From assembly GCF_001431485.1 (NCBI RefSeq), contig NZ_LDJM01000006.1, forward strand, positions 44,544-108,543: a stretch of DNA of 64,000 bases, in the 5' to 3' direction. Of this stretch, positions 1 through 7,925 are shown in pieces. The notes below the pieces were generated by a model. It made no database searches. It was not told where the DNA came from and saw only the letters and a list, made by a program, of their open reading frames with translations. Position numbers and translations under genes: made by a program. Position 1 is the first letter of the stretch, and each line of letters opens with the position of its first letter. The DNA is from Stenotrophomonas ginsengisoli (GTDB taxonomy: Bacteria > Pseudomonadota > Gammaproteobacteria > Xanthomonadales > Xanthomonadaceae).

Positions 1-677
1 CTGGTTTTGACAAACGCCGGGATGTCAGTCCAGGGCATGGCAGGTTGGTGCTCTTGTCGGACCGTCTTGCTGGGTTGTACCGGTAGCAGATGGGTGACTA
101 CATCCACAGGGTTGGCTTGGTTGAACCCGTGCGCCCAGCCCCAGGCCATCACGGCATGCAAACGCTGCTTTACCCGGGAAGCGGTCTCCGCTTTTTCCAG
201 CCAGATCGGGCGCAAGACATCGGCCATATGACGGGGCTGAAGTTGGTCCATCGGCAAGGAGCCGATCTTGGGGAAGGCGTACTCGGTAAGCGTGTTGATC
301 CACTGCTGGGCGTGCTTGGCATTCTTCCACCCTGGCTTGAGTTCGGCATGTACCTGTTCTGCCGCCTCTTGGAAGGTTGGCATCACGGGTGCAGCAACTG
401 CGGGCGCCTTGGTCGCCAGGGGATCTTGCCCAAGTGCAATCTCTTCGCGCATTTCGCGAGCCAGCTTGCCGGCAAGGGCGATGCTCACATGCGGGTAGCT
501 GCCGAGGCCTGCATTGCGGCGTTTGCCAGTGGTAGGGCTCACGTAGCGTAGGACCCACTTACCTTGCCCCTTCTTTGTGCGTGAAGGATGCAGGCTTAGG
601 CCGGGGACTCCGCCGTGTGGCAGTGCTGTGCTCCCGGGAGTGGTGCTTCTGGCTTTGATGTCGGTAAGCAGTGCCAT
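1..677 (-). CDS. P4-type tyrosine integrase, C-terminus beyond window edge
   Basis: Site-specific recombinase that would integrate and excise a genomic island. Read on the minus strand from 677, the protein begins MALLTDIKAR and continues through HGGVPGLSLHPSR and KWVLRYVSPTTGKRRNAGLG, the DUF4102-type arm-binding domain of P4-like integrases. A core-binding SAM-like domain follows (PTFQEAAEQVHAELKPGWKN, then MADVLRPIWLEK and RVKQRLHAVMAWGWAHG). The catalytic Arg-His-Arg-Tyr domain lies outside the window. The reading frame is open to position 1. The start is ambiguous: five in-frame ATGs occur at 731, 719, 707, 695 and 677, four of them inside a tandem repeat, and none has a clear Shine-Dalgarno. 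I chose 677 because MALLTDIKAR resembles family N-termini. Family call is firm, start is not. Confidence 0.85.
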   Translation of the reverse strand, partial: MALLTDIKARSTTPGSTALPHGGVPGLSLHPSRTKKGQGKWVLRYVSPTTGKRRNAGLGSYPHVSIALAGKLAREMREEIALGQDPLATKAPAVAAPVMPTFQEAAEQVHAELKPGWKNAKHAQQWINTLTEYAFPKIGSLPMDQLQPRHMADVLRPIWLEKAETASRVKQRLHAVMAWGWAHGFNQANPVDVVTHLLPVQPSKTVRQEHQPAMPWTDIPAFVKT

Positions 678-682
678 GGGTG

Positions 683-730
683 TCTGGTATGCCATCTGGT
701 ATGCCATCCAGTATGCCATCTGGTATGCCA
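683..730. repeat. 12-bp tandem repeat, four copies, over integrase start codons
   Basis: Four contiguous 12-bp units at 683, 695, 707 and 719. On the plus strand each reads TCTGGTATGCCA, with the third unit TCCAGTATGCCA. On the minus strand each unit contributes an in-frame ATG GCA TAC CAG (third copy TGG), so translation from the upstream ATG would add an MAYQ-type repeat to the integrase. Because the unit is a multiple of three, copy-number change would not shift the frame. Confidence 0.85.
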
Positions 731-859
731 TTTCGCGTTGGGTGGTGATGGGTGTTGCTGGACGGTGCTGGATGATGTCACTTGTAAGCCATTGAAACTA
801 AATGGCAAATATATGTTATTTGCGATGCCACTGGATTTCCTTGGACGGATCTATGGCAG

Positions 860-879
860 TCCCCCTCTCCGCCAGATAC
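860..879 (+). other. Possible attachment site: tRNA-Ser 3'-end-like fragment
   Basis: The segment ends CCTCTCC-G-CCA at 868-874 and is the right shape for the 3' acceptor strand, discriminator and CCA of a tRNA starting GGAGAGG, as tRNA-Ser does. The 3' end of the intact tRNA-Ser(GGA) at 4284-4376 is nearly identical and is also followed by GAT. No TTCGA T-loop precedes it, so this is not a complete tRNA. It sits directly beside an integrase start and before a terminator, which is what the distal attachment site of an island inserted in a tRNA-Ser gene would look like. Inference only. Confidence 0.4.
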
Positions 880-882
880 AAG

Positions 883-912
883 AAACAAGCCGCCTTCGGG
901 CGGCTTGTTTCG
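883..912 (+). terminator. Rho-independent terminator-like hairpin
   Basis: A 12-bp perfect stem (883-894 with 899-910) closed by a TTCG tetraloop and ending in TTT. It directly follows the tRNA-like fragment and is probably the original terminator of that tRNA. Confidence 0.7.
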
Positions 913-1016
913 TTACGGGCCTGCCATGGCCGGATCGCATCGGTCGGCCATCCGTGGTGTTGGGCGTGGCGGCAGGCGGGCGCTAAACTGGCCCGGTCAT
1001 CCTTTGAGTGTGTGTC

Positions 1017-1415
1017 ATGTCCGAGATCCAGGTGCCCGTGTCCTTTGGTGAGTTGCTGGACAAGATCTCCATCCTGCAGATCAAGTCCGAGCGCATCACC
1101 GATGCAGCCAAGCTGGCCAATGTGCGGCACGAACTGCAGACCCTGGAGGCGACCTGGCAGGCGCATCCGGCGGCGGTGCGCGAGGTGTCCGGCCTGCGCG
1201 AGGAGCTCAAGGTGGTCAACGAGGCGCTCTGGGACATCGAGGATGCGGTGCGCCTGAAGGAGCGTGACCAGGCCTTTGATGCCGACTTCGTGGCCCTGGC
1301 GCGCAGCGTCTACCTCAACAATGACGAACGGGCACGGGTGAAGAAGGCGATCAACCTGGCCCTGGGCTCGGGCTACGTGGAAGAGAAGTCCTACCGCGAT
1401 TACCGCGCCGGCTGA
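1017..1415 (+). CDS. DUF6165 family protein
   Basis: A soluble 132-residue protein of unknown function, rich in charged helix (LLDKISILQIKSERI, LREELKVVNEALWDIEDAV). It has no signal peptide or membrane segment. The family name is from recognition of the conserved N-terminal FGELLDKISILQIK pattern. I chose ATG 1017 (MSEIQVPVSF) over the GTG at 1008. It converges on a heptosyltransferase gene and precedes kdkA, so a role near LPS core synthesis is suggested by context alone. Confidence 0.75.
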   Translation: MSEIQVPVSFGELLDKISILQIKSERITDAAKLANVRHELQTLEATWQAHPAAVREVSGLREELKVVNEALWDIEDAVRLKERDQAFDADFVALARSVYLNNDERARVKKAINLALGSGYVEEKSYRDYRAG

Positions 1416-1438
1416 TCACCAGGGCGTTGTGCACGAGG

Positions 1439-1469
1439 AAAAAAGGGCTGCCATGGGGCAGCCCTTTTG
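1439..1469. terminator. Bidirectional terminator between convergent genes
   Basis: A 12-bp perfect stem (1441-1452 with 1457-1468) with an A tract on one side and a T tract on the other. It can end both the DUF6165 transcript and the heptosyltransferase transcript. Confidence 0.85.
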
Positions 1470-1479
1470 CATGGGGTTG

Positions 1480-2538
1480 TCAGCGGTGGCCGCCGGGATG
1501 GTCCTGGCAGTAACGCTGGAACGCGGCCAGGGTGTCATCGACGGTGATCAGGTCCATGACGCCGTCATGCTCGATCTTGCTGCCCCATTTCAGGGCGTGG
1601 CCGGGCTTGCCGGCAAACTTGCGCGCGGCATCGTCATAGCGGTTCACGCAGTAGCGGCGGTCCGAGTACGGGCCGCTGCGCTCGGGGTTGGTGGCCGCAT
1701 GCAGGCCCAGCACCTTGGTGCCGACGGCATTGGCGATGTGCATCGGGCCCGAATCGGGGGTGGCCAGCAGGTTGGCGCGGGCCAGCAGGGCGGGCAGCTG
1801 CTTGAGGGTGTCGCGGCCGACCAGGTCCAGGATCGGCTGCTGTGCCTGCGCCAGGATGGCGTCGCTGACCTGGCGTTCCAGTTCACTTCGCCCGCCCACC
1901 AGCACCACGCGCCAGCCGTTTGCATTGGCGTGGTCGGCCAGGGCGGCGTAGCCGGCGGCGTGCCAGTTGCGCAGGGCATGGCTGGAGCACGGTGAAATGG
2001 CCAGTACCGGGCGGCCGTCGTCCTCCCATTGCGCCTGTGCCCAGTCGATGGCCGCCTGCGGCGTGGCCAGGTCCCAGCTGACCTCGGTCTGCTCCACGCC
2101 CAGTGGGCGGGCAAAGCGGCCGATTGCATCGAGCACGTGGCCGCCCTGGAAGGCGGGGATGCGCTCGTTGATGAAAAGCCCGTGCAGCTCCTTGGAGCGG
2201 CTGGCGTCATAGCCGATCCGGCGCCGGGCCGGGATGAAGCCTGACAGTACATTGGCGCGCAGGGAGACCTGCAGCTGCAGCAGTGCATCGAACGGGGACA
2301 GTGGCATCAGCTCCGCGCGCAGGGCGCGCATGCCGGCCAGGCCGGTCTTCTTGTCATAGGTGTGGAAGTGCACACCCGGCAGGCCTTCGAGCAGTTTGTG
2401 CCCGGCCTTGTCGATGATCCAGTGGATCGGCTGCTGCGCATTGGCCCGTTGCAGGGTGCGGACCAGGGGGACGACATGGGTCACATCGCCCAGTGCGGAC
2501 AGGCGTAAAAGGCACAGGGGGGAGGACGATTGCTGCAT
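1480..2538 (-). CDS. Glycosyltransferase family 9, LPS heptosyltransferase
   Basis: Likely transfers L-glycero-D-manno-heptose from the ADP-sugar to the LPS inner core at the cytoplasmic face of the inner membrane. The 352-residue protein has the GT9 layout: N-terminal Rossmann fold starting [19 protein letters not shown], and a C-terminal nucleotide-sugar domain with LVGGRSE and the [22 protein letters not shown] signature. The start at 2538 ([10 protein letters not shown]) gives a normal family length; the frame stays open far upstream but that part overlaps kdkA. Only 21 bp separate it from the divergent kdkA start, so the two share a control region. WaaC or WaaF identity cannot be fixed by eye. 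Confidence 0.85.
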   Translation of the reverse strand: MQQSSSPLCLLRLSALGDVTHVVPLVRTLQRANAQQPIHWIIDKAGHKLLEGLPGVHFHTYDKKTGLAGMRALRAELMPLSPFDALLQLQVSLRANVLSGFIPARRRIGYDASRSKELHGLFINERIPAFQGGHVLDAIGRFARPLGVEQTEVSWDLATPQAAIDWAQAQWEDDGRPVLAISPCSSHALRNWHAAGYAALADHANANGWRVVLVGGRSELERQVSDAILAQAQQPILDLVGRDTLKQLPALLARANLLATPDSGPMHIANAVGTKVLGLHAATNPERSGPYSDRRYCVNRYDDAARKFAGKPGHALKWGSKIEHDGVMDLITVDDTLAAFQRYCQDHPGGHR

Positions 2539-2559
2539 GGTGTTGTTAGACTCAATGGA

Positions 2560-3309
2560 ATGGTCGCTTTTGACGCCAATGAAGCAATGACGCCATGCCG
2601 CTCGGGGCGGAGTTACGGTGCCATTGTGTTTGACCGGGAGCGGCTGCGACAAGTCGATGCGGCCCTGTTCGACCCGGGCTACTGGGCCGGGCGTGCGCGT
2701 CCGGTGGGTGATGGCGGCCGTGGCAGTGCCTGGTTTGTCGATGCGCCGTTCGGTGCGACGGTGCTGCGCCATTATCGCCGCGGAGGCCTGGTGGCGCGCG
2801 TCAGTGCTGACCGTTACCTGTGGACAGGCTCGCAGCGTAGCCGCAGTTTTGCCGAATTCCGGCTGATGCGCCGGCTGCGTGCCGAGGGGTTGCCGGTGCC
2901 GCATGCACTGGCGGCCTGTTACCTGCGTAACGGCCTGGGTTATCGCGCCGCGATCCTGATGGAGCGTATCGAGGGTGTGCGTTCGCTGGCCGACCGTGCC
3001 CTGGTGGCCGGCGAAGGCGCCCCCTGGGAAGAGGTGGGGCGGATGATTGCCCGCTTCCATCGCGCCGGGCTGGACCATGCCGACCTCAATGCCCACAACA
3101 TCCTGATCGATGCCAATGGCCACTGCTGGCTGATTGATTTTGACCGTGGCCAGATCCGCATCCTTGCCACCGGCTGGCGTGAGCGCAACCTGCGCCGGCT
3201 CAAGCGGTCGCTGCTCAAGTACCGCGGCGAGCGCAGCATGGAGATGGTCGAGCGTGATTTTGCCCGCCTGCGTCGGGCTTACGACCTGGCCTGGTCGCGA
3301 GGCTGCTGA
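2560..3309 (+). CDS. kdkA: Kdo kinase KdkA
   Basis: Phosphorylates the 4-OH of 3-deoxy-D-manno-octulosonic acid in the LPS core, using ATP at the inner membrane. The 249-residue protein shows the family kinase-like fold: [18 protein letters not shown] early, the catalytic loop [16 protein letters not shown] and the metal-binding WLIDFDRG. The family typically occurs in species with a single, phosphorylated Kdo. Start [10 protein letters not shown] at 2560 matches family length. It overlaps the next gene by one base (TGATG). Firm call. Confidence 0.92.
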   Translation: MVAFDANEAMTPCRSGRSYGAIVFDRERLRQVDAALFDPGYWAGRARPVGDGGRGSAWFVDAPFGATVLRHYRRGGLVARVSADRYLWTGSQRSRSFAEFRLMRRLRAEGLPVPHALAACYLRNGLGYRAAILMERIEGVRSLADRALVAGEGAPWEEVGRMIARFHRAGLDHADLNAHNILIDANGHCWLIDFDRGQIRILATGWRERNLRRLKRSLLKYRGERSMEMVERDFARLRRAYDLAWSRGC

Positions 3310-4061
3310 TGTCCTGGGGGCTGCGTTTTCTGGGTGTCGGCAGCGCCGCTGCCGTCGAGCTGGGTTCGCCGATGGCGGTGATCGAGCGCGACGGCGCGCC
3401 GTGGCTGGCCATTGATTGCGGCGGCGAAGGGCTCACGGCTTACCGCGCCACTTACGGCGCGATGCCCGAAGCGATGTTTGTCACCCATGTCCACCTGGAC
3501 CATGTGGCCGGTTTCGAGCGCCTGTTCATTGCCACCTGGTTCGACCCGGCCCGGCGCGGCAAGGTGCGTCTGTACGTACCGGCCACGGTGGTGCCGTTGC
3601 TGCACCGGCGGGTGGCTGATTACCCCAATGTGCTGGCCGAGGGTGGGGTCAATTTCTGGGATGCCTTCCAGCTGGTGGTGGTGGGTGAGGCGTTCTGGCA
3701 TGACGGCCTGCGCCTGGAGGTGTTCGAGGCCCGCCATCATTGGCCACAGACCGCCTACGGCCTGCGTCTGGCCGGCAGTGTGGTCTGGACCGGTGACACC
3801 CGGCCGATTCCCGAGCAGTTGGCGCGCCATGCCGGGCAAGGTGAATTGATTGCCCATGACTGTGGCCTGGTCGGCAACCCGTCGCATACCGGGGTGGATG
3901 ACCTGGAGCGTGAATACAGTGCCGAGCTGCGCGCGCGCATGTTGCTTTACCACTATGCCAGCGTGGCCGATGGCCAGGCCCTAGAGCAGCGTGGCCTGCG
4001 CGTGGCCCGGCCCGGGCAGGTGTGGCCGCTGGCCGAGCCACAGGCACCGCGCGCCGGTTGA
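3309..4061 (+). CDS. MBL-fold metallo-hydrolase
   Basis: A 250-residue metallo-beta-lactamase-fold protein. The metal motif THVHLDHVAG lies near residue 58, with later metal-ligand candidates in WTGDTRP and IAHDCG. It resembles RNase Z/PqqB-like small hydrolases rather than antibiotic-resistance enzymes. Its substrate cannot be read from the sequence. It is translationally coupled to kdkA through a one-base overlap and ends before a strong terminator, so the two form an operon. Confidence 0.8.
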   Translation: MSWGLRFLGVGSAAAVELGSPMAVIERDGAPWLAIDCGGEGLTAYRATYGAMPEAMFVTHVHLDHVAGFERLFIATWFDPARRGKVRLYVPATVVPLLHRRVADYPNVLAEGGVNFWDAFQLVVVGEAFWHDGLRLEVFEARHHWPQTAYGLRLAGSVVWTGDTRPIPEQLARHAGQGELIAHDCGLVGNPSHTGVDDLEREYSAELRARMLLYHYASVADGQALEQRGLRVARPGQVWPLAEPQAPRAG

Positions 4062-4077
4062 GCGGCGCTTTGTGGCA

Positions 4078-4113
4078 ACAAAAAAGCCCGGGCTCGCAGC
4101 GCCGGGCTTTTTG
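4078..4113. terminator. Bidirectional terminator, kdkA operon and SRP RNA
   Basis: Stem AAAAAGCCCGG (4081-4091) with CCGGGCTTTTT (4102-4112). It serves the plus-strand hydrolase gene and the minus-strand SRP RNA transcript. Confidence 0.85.
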
Positions 4114-4126
4114 TGTGTTGCAAAAA

Positions 4127-4237
4127 GGTGGAAGCCCTGCCGGCTGACCTCGGCGCCCGCGTCGATCGATACCGTTGCTGCCTTCCGGCCCTGGCGGAGT
4201 TTTCGATCTAGCGTCGCGAGGGGCCGACAGGGCCTCC
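4127..4237 (-). ncRNA. ffs: Signal recognition particle RNA (4.5S)
   Basis: RNA scaffold of the bacterial SRP that binds Ffh and delivers ribosomes to the membrane. On the minus strand the apical domain reads CCGGAAGGCAGCAACGG, the Ffh-binding GGAA tetraloop with the asymmetric AGCA loop. The two ends form a 15-bp helix (GGAGGCCCTG with CAGGGCTTCC). At about 111 nt it matches the size of E. coli 4.5S RNA. It lies downstream of tRNA-Ser and probably shares its promoter. Ends were set by pairing and may be off by a few bases. Confidence 0.93.
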
Positions 4238-4283
4238 ATAGACGCGAGCCGCGCTGAGCGCGGCCCGGGTTTACAACTGAATC

Positions 4284-4376
4284 TGGCGGAGAGAGGGGGA
4301 TTCGAACCCCCGAAGCGCGGTTTAGACGCTTACACACTTTCCAGGCGTGCTCCTTCAACCACTCGGACACCTCTCC
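4284..4376 (-). tRNA. tRNA-Ser(GGA)
   Basis: A 93-nt class II tRNA with acceptor stem GGAGAGG paired to TCTCTCC, encoded CCA, a long variable arm, anticodon loop TGGAAA with anticodon GGA, and T-loop GTTCGAATC. It decodes UCC/UCU serine codons. It lies upstream of ffs on the same strand. Confidence 0.95.
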
Positions 4377-4418
4377 GGGACCTGTACCGGCTGCGTATGC
4401 AGCAGTGCAGGGGCGCAA

Positions 4419-4447
4419 ATCATAACGTTACTTTGCGGTGAGGACAA
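4419..4447 (-). promoter_or_regulatory. Sigma-70 promoter for tRNA-Ser and ffs
   Basis: On the minus strand TTGTCC (4442-4447) and TATGAT (4419-4424) are separated by exactly 17 bp, about 45 bp upstream of the tRNA 5' end. It points away from the divergent dnaX gene. Confidence 0.65.
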
Positions 4448-4532
4448 GGGTTGCGTGCAAGCTTCTTTGCAGGCGTCGGTACGGGTGGGTCGGGCATGGC
4501 ACAATGTCCCATCCACCTTACCTCTCGAGCCG

Positions 4533-6485
4533 ATGTCCTATCTCGTTCTGGCCCGCAAGTGGCGCCCCAGGCGTTTTGCCGAATTGGTCGGCCAGGAGCA
4601 TGTGGTGCGCGCGCTGTCCAATGCGCTGGACACCGGCCGGGTCCATCACGCCTTCCTGTTCACCGGCACCCGCGGCGTGGGCAAGACCACCATCGCGCGC
4701 ATTTTTTCCAAGTCGCTGAACTGTGAGCGCGGCACCAGTGCCGATCCCTGCGGGGAATGCGCGGCCTGCCTGGACATCGATGCCGGCCGTTACATCGACC
4801 TGCTGGAAATCGACGCCGCCTCCAACACCGGTGTGGATGACGTGCGTGAGGTGATCGAGAACGCCCAGTACATGCCCAGCCGTGGCAAGTACAAGGTCTA
4901 TCTGATCGACGAAGTGCACATGCTCTCCAAGGCGGCCTTCAATGCGCTGCTCAAGACCCTGGAAGAGCCGCCGGCGCATGTGAAGTTCCTGCTGGCCACC
5001 ACCGACCCGCAGAAACTGCCGGTCACCGTGCTCAGCCGCTGCCTGCAGTTCAACCTCAAGCGCCTGGACCAGGCCCAGATCAGCGGGCAGATGCACAAAA
5101 TCCTGGCTGCCGAGCAGATTCCGGCCGAGGACGCGGCGATCACCCAGCTGGCGCGTGCGGCCGATGGTTCGCTGCGTGATGGTCTTTCCCTGCTGGACCA
5201 GGCCATTGCCTATGCCGGTGGCGAGCTGCGCAGTGACGTGGTGGCCAGCATGCTGGGCAGCGTGGACCGCTCGCAGGTAGCCGCACTGTTGCAGGCGCTC
5301 ACCGCCGGTGACGGCGCCGCCTTGCTCGGTGTGGTGCAGGCCCTGGCCGAGTTCTCGCCGGACTGGGCCGGGGTGCTGGATGCACTGGCCGAAGGCCTGC
5401 ACCGCATTCAGGTGCGCCAGCTGGTGCCGTCCGCGCCACTGGTGGCCGAGGGCATCGATGCCGACCAGTTCGCCCCGCATCTGCGCGCCGAAGTGGTGCA
5501 GCTGTGGTACCAGATGGCCCTGGCCGGCCGCCGCGACCTGCCGCTGGCGCCCAATCCGCGCGCCGGTTTTGAAATGGTGGTGCTGCGCATGCTGGCCTTC
5601 CGTCCGTCGGCCCAGGTGCCGGCGCAGGTGGCTGGCGGCGCGCTTGCCGGCAGTACGCCCAGTGTCGATCCTGCTCCGGTTGCTCCGGTTGCTCCGGTTG
5701 CTCCGGTTGCTCCGGTTGCTCCGGTTGCTCCGGTTGCTCCGGTTGCTCCGGTTGCTCCGGTTGCTCCGGTTGCTCCGGCAGCTCCTGTTCTGGCGCCGGC
5801 TCCGACACCCGCTGCGGTTGCCCCGGTGGCGGCCGGCGATGATCTGCCGCCGTGGCCGGTGGCATCGGCTCCAAATTCAGCTCCAGCTCCAGCAGCTGCG
5901 CCCGTGCAGGCGACCCCGGAGGTGTCTGCGCCGCCGATGGTGGCCAGCGATCTGGCTGATGCGCGGGATCTGGCCATGGCCGAGCACTATGCCGAACAGG
6001 CGGACGATCAGCTCGCCATGCCTGCCGCGCCGGCGCAGCCTGCCGCACCCGCACCCGCACCCGCACCTGTGGCGCCAGTCGCTGCGTCAGGGGGGCTGCA
6101 TGATGCCGATGACTGGCTGGCCTTTGTCGCTTCCAGTGAGCTGAGCGGGCCGGCGCGTGAGCTGGCCGCCAACAGTGCCTTTGTTGCCCATGCCGATGGC
6201 GTGCTGCGTCTGGCATTGACCGACGGGTTTGATTACCTGCAGACCGATCGTTCGCTGCAGCAGCTGGAGCAGGCCCTGACAGCCCGCTTCGGCGGGCAGC
6301 GCAGGATCGTGTTCGGCACCGGCCAGGCGCAGGCCGAGACGTTGCATGCCCGCCAGGACCGCGAGCGCAACGAGCGTCAGGATGCAGCCCAGGCTGCCTT
6401 CCTGGGCAATGCCCATGTGCGCACGCTGGTTGAACAGCAGGGCGCACGTGTGGTGCCCGATTCCATTCGTCCTTACCAAGAGTAA
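4533..6485 (+). CDS. dnaX: DNA polymerase III subunit gamma/tau
   Basis: Clamp-loader ATPase of the replicative polymerase; tau also ties the two cores to the helicase. The 650-residue protein begins [15 protein letters not shown]. It has Walker [10 protein letters not shown] near residue 45, zinc-module cysteines ([16 protein letters not shown]), Walker B LIDEVHML and the sensor SRC motif. Domain III ends near residue 370. A Pro-Ala-Val linker includes an 11-copy VAP repeat, and the C-terminal tau part (about residues 520-650) is present. I see no A-rich slippery site like that of E. coli, so a gamma product by frameshifting is not supported. ybaB and recR follow in the conserved order. Confidence 0.95.
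   Translation: MSYLVLARKWRPRRFAELVGQEHVVRALSNALDTGRVHHAFLFTGTRGVGKTTIARIFSKSLNCERGTSADPCGECAACLDIDAGRYIDLLEIDAASNTGVDDVREVIENAQYMPSRGKYKVYLIDEVHMLSKAAFNALLKTLEEPPAHVKFLLATTDPQKLPVTVLSRCLQFNLKRLDQAQISGQMHKILAAEQIPAEDAAITQLARAADGSLRDGLSLLDQAIAYAGGELRSDVVASMLGSVDRSQVAALLQALTAGDGAALLGVVQALAEFSPDWAGVLDALAEGLHRIQVRQLVPSAPLVAEGIDADQFAPHLRAEVVQLWYQMALAGRRDLPLAPNPRAGFEMVVLRMLAFRPSAQVPAQVAGGALAGSTPSVDPAPVAPVAPVAPVAPVAPVAPVAPVAPVAPVAPVAPAAPVLAPAPTPAAVAPVAAGDDLPPWPVASAPNSAPAPAAAPVQATPEVSAPPMVASDLADARDLAMAEHYAEQADDQLAMPAAPAQPAAPAPAPAPVAPVAASGGLHDADDWLAFVASSELSGPARELAANSAFVAHADGVLRLALTDGFDYLQTDRSLQQLEQALTARFGGQRRIVFGTGQAQAETLHARQDRERNERQDAAQAAFLGNAHVRTLVEQQGARVVPDSIRPYQE
5670..5780 (+). repeat. 9-bp minisatellite inside dnaX
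   Basis: Eleven perfect head-to-tail copies of GTTGCTCCG run from 5679 to 5777, preceded by one degenerate copy. They encode VAP repeated 11 times in the flexible linker of tau. The lack of any synonymous change among copies points to recent slippage or expansion. The unit is in frame, so copy number can vary without loss of function. Confidence 0.95.
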
Positions 6486-6490
6486 AAACT

Positions 6491-6811
6491 ATGCGTGGCA
6501 ATATCGCTCAATTGATGCAGCAGGCGCAGAAGATGCAGGAAAACCTGCAGCGCGCCCAGGAAGACCTGGCCAAGCTGGAAGTGACCGGCAGCGCCGGTGG
6601 CGGCATGGTCAGCGTGACCCTGACCGGCACCAAGGAATGCCGCAAGGTGCGTATCGATCCGTCGATCCTGGCGGACCAGGAAATGGCTGAGGATCTGATC
6701 GCGGCCGCCTTCAACGATGCCTCCAACAAGATCGACCTTGAGTCCAAGAGCAAGATGGGTGCGGCCACCGCCGGCATGCAGCTGCCGCCGGGCATGAAGC
6801 TGCCGTTCTGA
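6491..6811 (+). CDS. ybaB: YbaB/EbfC nucleoid-associated protein
   Basis: Small DNA-binding protein that forms a tweezer-like dimer on the nucleoid. The 106 residues start [16 protein letters not shown], a coiled N-terminal helix, followed by the [11 protein letters not shown] beta hairpin and a C-terminus ending LPPGMKLPF, all typical of the family. It starts five bases after dnaX stops and precedes recR. Confidence 0.93.
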   Translation: MRGNIAQLMQQAQKMQENLQRAQEDLAKLEVTGSAGGGMVSVTLTGTKECRKVRIDPSILADQEMAEDLIAAAFNDASNKIDLESKSKMGAATAGMQLPPGMKLPF

Positions 6812-6822
6812 GCATGACCGGC

Positions 6823-6847
6823 CAGTGTGCGGTTTTTCCGCACACTG
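6823..6847 (+). other. Perfect stem-loop between ybaB and recR
   Basis: CAGTGTGCGG (6823-6832), loop TTTTT, then CCGCACACTG (6838-6847). It has no T tail after the stem, so it may be an attenuator or RNA-processing/stability element rather than a terminator. Its position argues that recR starts downstream at 6865. Confidence 0.7.
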
Positions 6848-6864
6848 CCATCGAAGGTGCCATC

Positions 6865-7464
6865 GTGACTGCCCCCTTGTTGGATCAATTGATTTCGGCC
6901 CTGCGCATCCTGCCCGGGGTCGGGCCCAAGAGTGCCCAGCGCATGGCTTACCACGTGCTGGAGCGCGACCGCGAGCGTGGCGCCGAGCTGGCCCGGGTGC
7001 TGGCCGAGGCCGTGGAAGTGATCGGCCGCTGTGACAGTTGCCGTGATTTCAGCCAGGACGCGCTGTGCCCGCTGTGTCGTGCCCCCGGGCGCGAACGTGG
7101 CCAGCTGTGTGTGGTGGAATCACCAGCCGATCGCCTGGCCATTGAACAGGCCACCGGCTTTCGCGGCCTGTATTACGTGCTGCTAGGGCGCCTGTCGCCG
7201 CTGGACGGTATCGGTCCGGTCGAGCTGGGGCTGGAGCTGCTGGGGCAGCGCCTGGCCCAGGGTGAGGTCGGCGAACTGATCATTGCCACCAGTGCCACCG
7301 TGGAGGGCGAGGCCACCGCGCACTATCTGGCCCAGCTGGCACGTCGGCACGGGGTGCGTCCCAGCCGTCTGGCCCAAGGCCTGCCGCTGGGCGGCGAACT
7401 GGAATATGTGGACCGCGGCACCTTGTCGCATGCCTTCGGCAGCCGCGCCGAAGTGCCACGCTGA
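6865..7464 (+). CDS. recR: Recombination mediator RecR
   Basis: Works with RecF/RecO to load RecA on gapped DNA. The 199 residues show an N-terminal helix-hairpin-helix (LRILPGVGPKSAQRMAYH), a four-cysteine zinc finger (CDSCRDFSQDALCPLC), a Toprim domain beginning LCVVESPAD, and the C-terminal Walker-B-like end. I chose the GTG at 6865 (reading VTAPLLDQL), which gives the normal family length, instead of the ATG at 6814 that would place the intergenic hairpin inside the gene. Confidence 0.93.
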   Translation: MTAPLLDQLISALRILPGVGPKSAQRMAYHVLERDRERGAELARVLAEAVEVIGRCDSCRDFSQDALCPLCRAPGRERGQLCVVESPADRLAIEQATGFRGLYYVLLGRLSPLDGIGPVELGLELLGQRLAQGEVGELIIATSATVEGEATAHYLAQLARRHGVRPSRLAQGLPLGGELEYVDRGTLSHAFGSRAEVPR

Positions 7465-7510
7465 TCCATCGGCTAAGCTTGCCTTTCAGTTTGATTGCAC
7501 AAGGCAGCCC

Positions 7511-7861
7511 ATGAGCCAGGAAACGATTTTCAGCAAGATCATCCGCCGCGAGATTCCCGCCACCATCGTCTACGAGGACGAGGAGGTGCTGGGCTTTGAG
7601 GACATCGCGCCGAAGGCTCCGGTGCATGTGCTGTTCATCCCCAAGAACGTGATCATCCCGACCCTGGATGACCTGACTGCCGGGCAGGCGCCGCTGGTCG
7701 GCAAACTGGCCCTGGCCGCGGCGAATTATGCCCGCCAGCAGGGGCTGGCCGAGGATGGCTACCGCATCGTGATGAACTGCCGCGAACATGCCGGACAGAC
7801 TGTCTTCCACATCCACATGCACCTGCTGGCCGGTGCTGCGCTGGGGGACTTCGGCGTCTGA
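7511..7861 (+). CDS. HIT family nucleotide-binding protein (HinT-like)
   Basis: Purine nucleoside phosphoramidase-type hydrolase of the cytoplasm. The 116-residue protein starts MSQETIFSKIIRREIPA and carries the histidine triad HIHMHLL near the C-terminus, as in HinT. Length is normal. It lies downstream of recR and is followed by a terminator. Confidence 0.92.
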   Translation: MSQETIFSKIIRREIPATIVYEDEEVLGFEDIAPKAPVHVLFIPKNVIIPTLDDLTAGQAPLVGKLALAAANYARQQGLAEDGYRIVMNCREHAGQTVFHIHMHLLAGAALGDFGV

Positions 7862-7882
7862 GGCGGTGGTTTGGTGCATGTG

Positions 7883-7910
7883 AAAACGGCGCCTTGCGGC
7901 GCCGTTTTTT
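7883..7910. terminator. Bidirectional terminator
   Basis: Stem AAAACGGCGCC with GGCGCCGTTTT, loop TTGC, T-rich end. It lies between the convergent HIT and slp-like genes. Confidence 0.85.
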
Positions 7911-7925
7911 ATTGGGCGAGGCGGT

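Larger units (their letters stand above)
678..1016. other. Intergenic stretch between integrase and DUF6165 gene
   Basis: This 339-bp stretch holds the 12-bp repeat, an AT-rich patch near 795-835 that probably carries the integrase promoter, a tRNA 3'-end-like segment at 860-879 and a terminator hairpin at 883-912. I see no convincing open reading frame. Confidence 0.6.

Noticed and set aside
2539..3123. N-terminal extension of the heptosyltransferase
   Set aside because: The open frame upstream of 2538 lies antisense to kdkA and lacks family similarity.
3309..4061. Metallo-beta-lactamase resistance gene
   Set aside because: No signal peptide, and the motifs fit small housekeeping MBL hydrolases coupled to kdkA.
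4533..6485. Programmed frameshift in dnaX to make gamma
   Set aside because: No A AAA AAG-type heptamer with a following stem was seen near the gamma/tau boundary; the linker codons are GC-rich.
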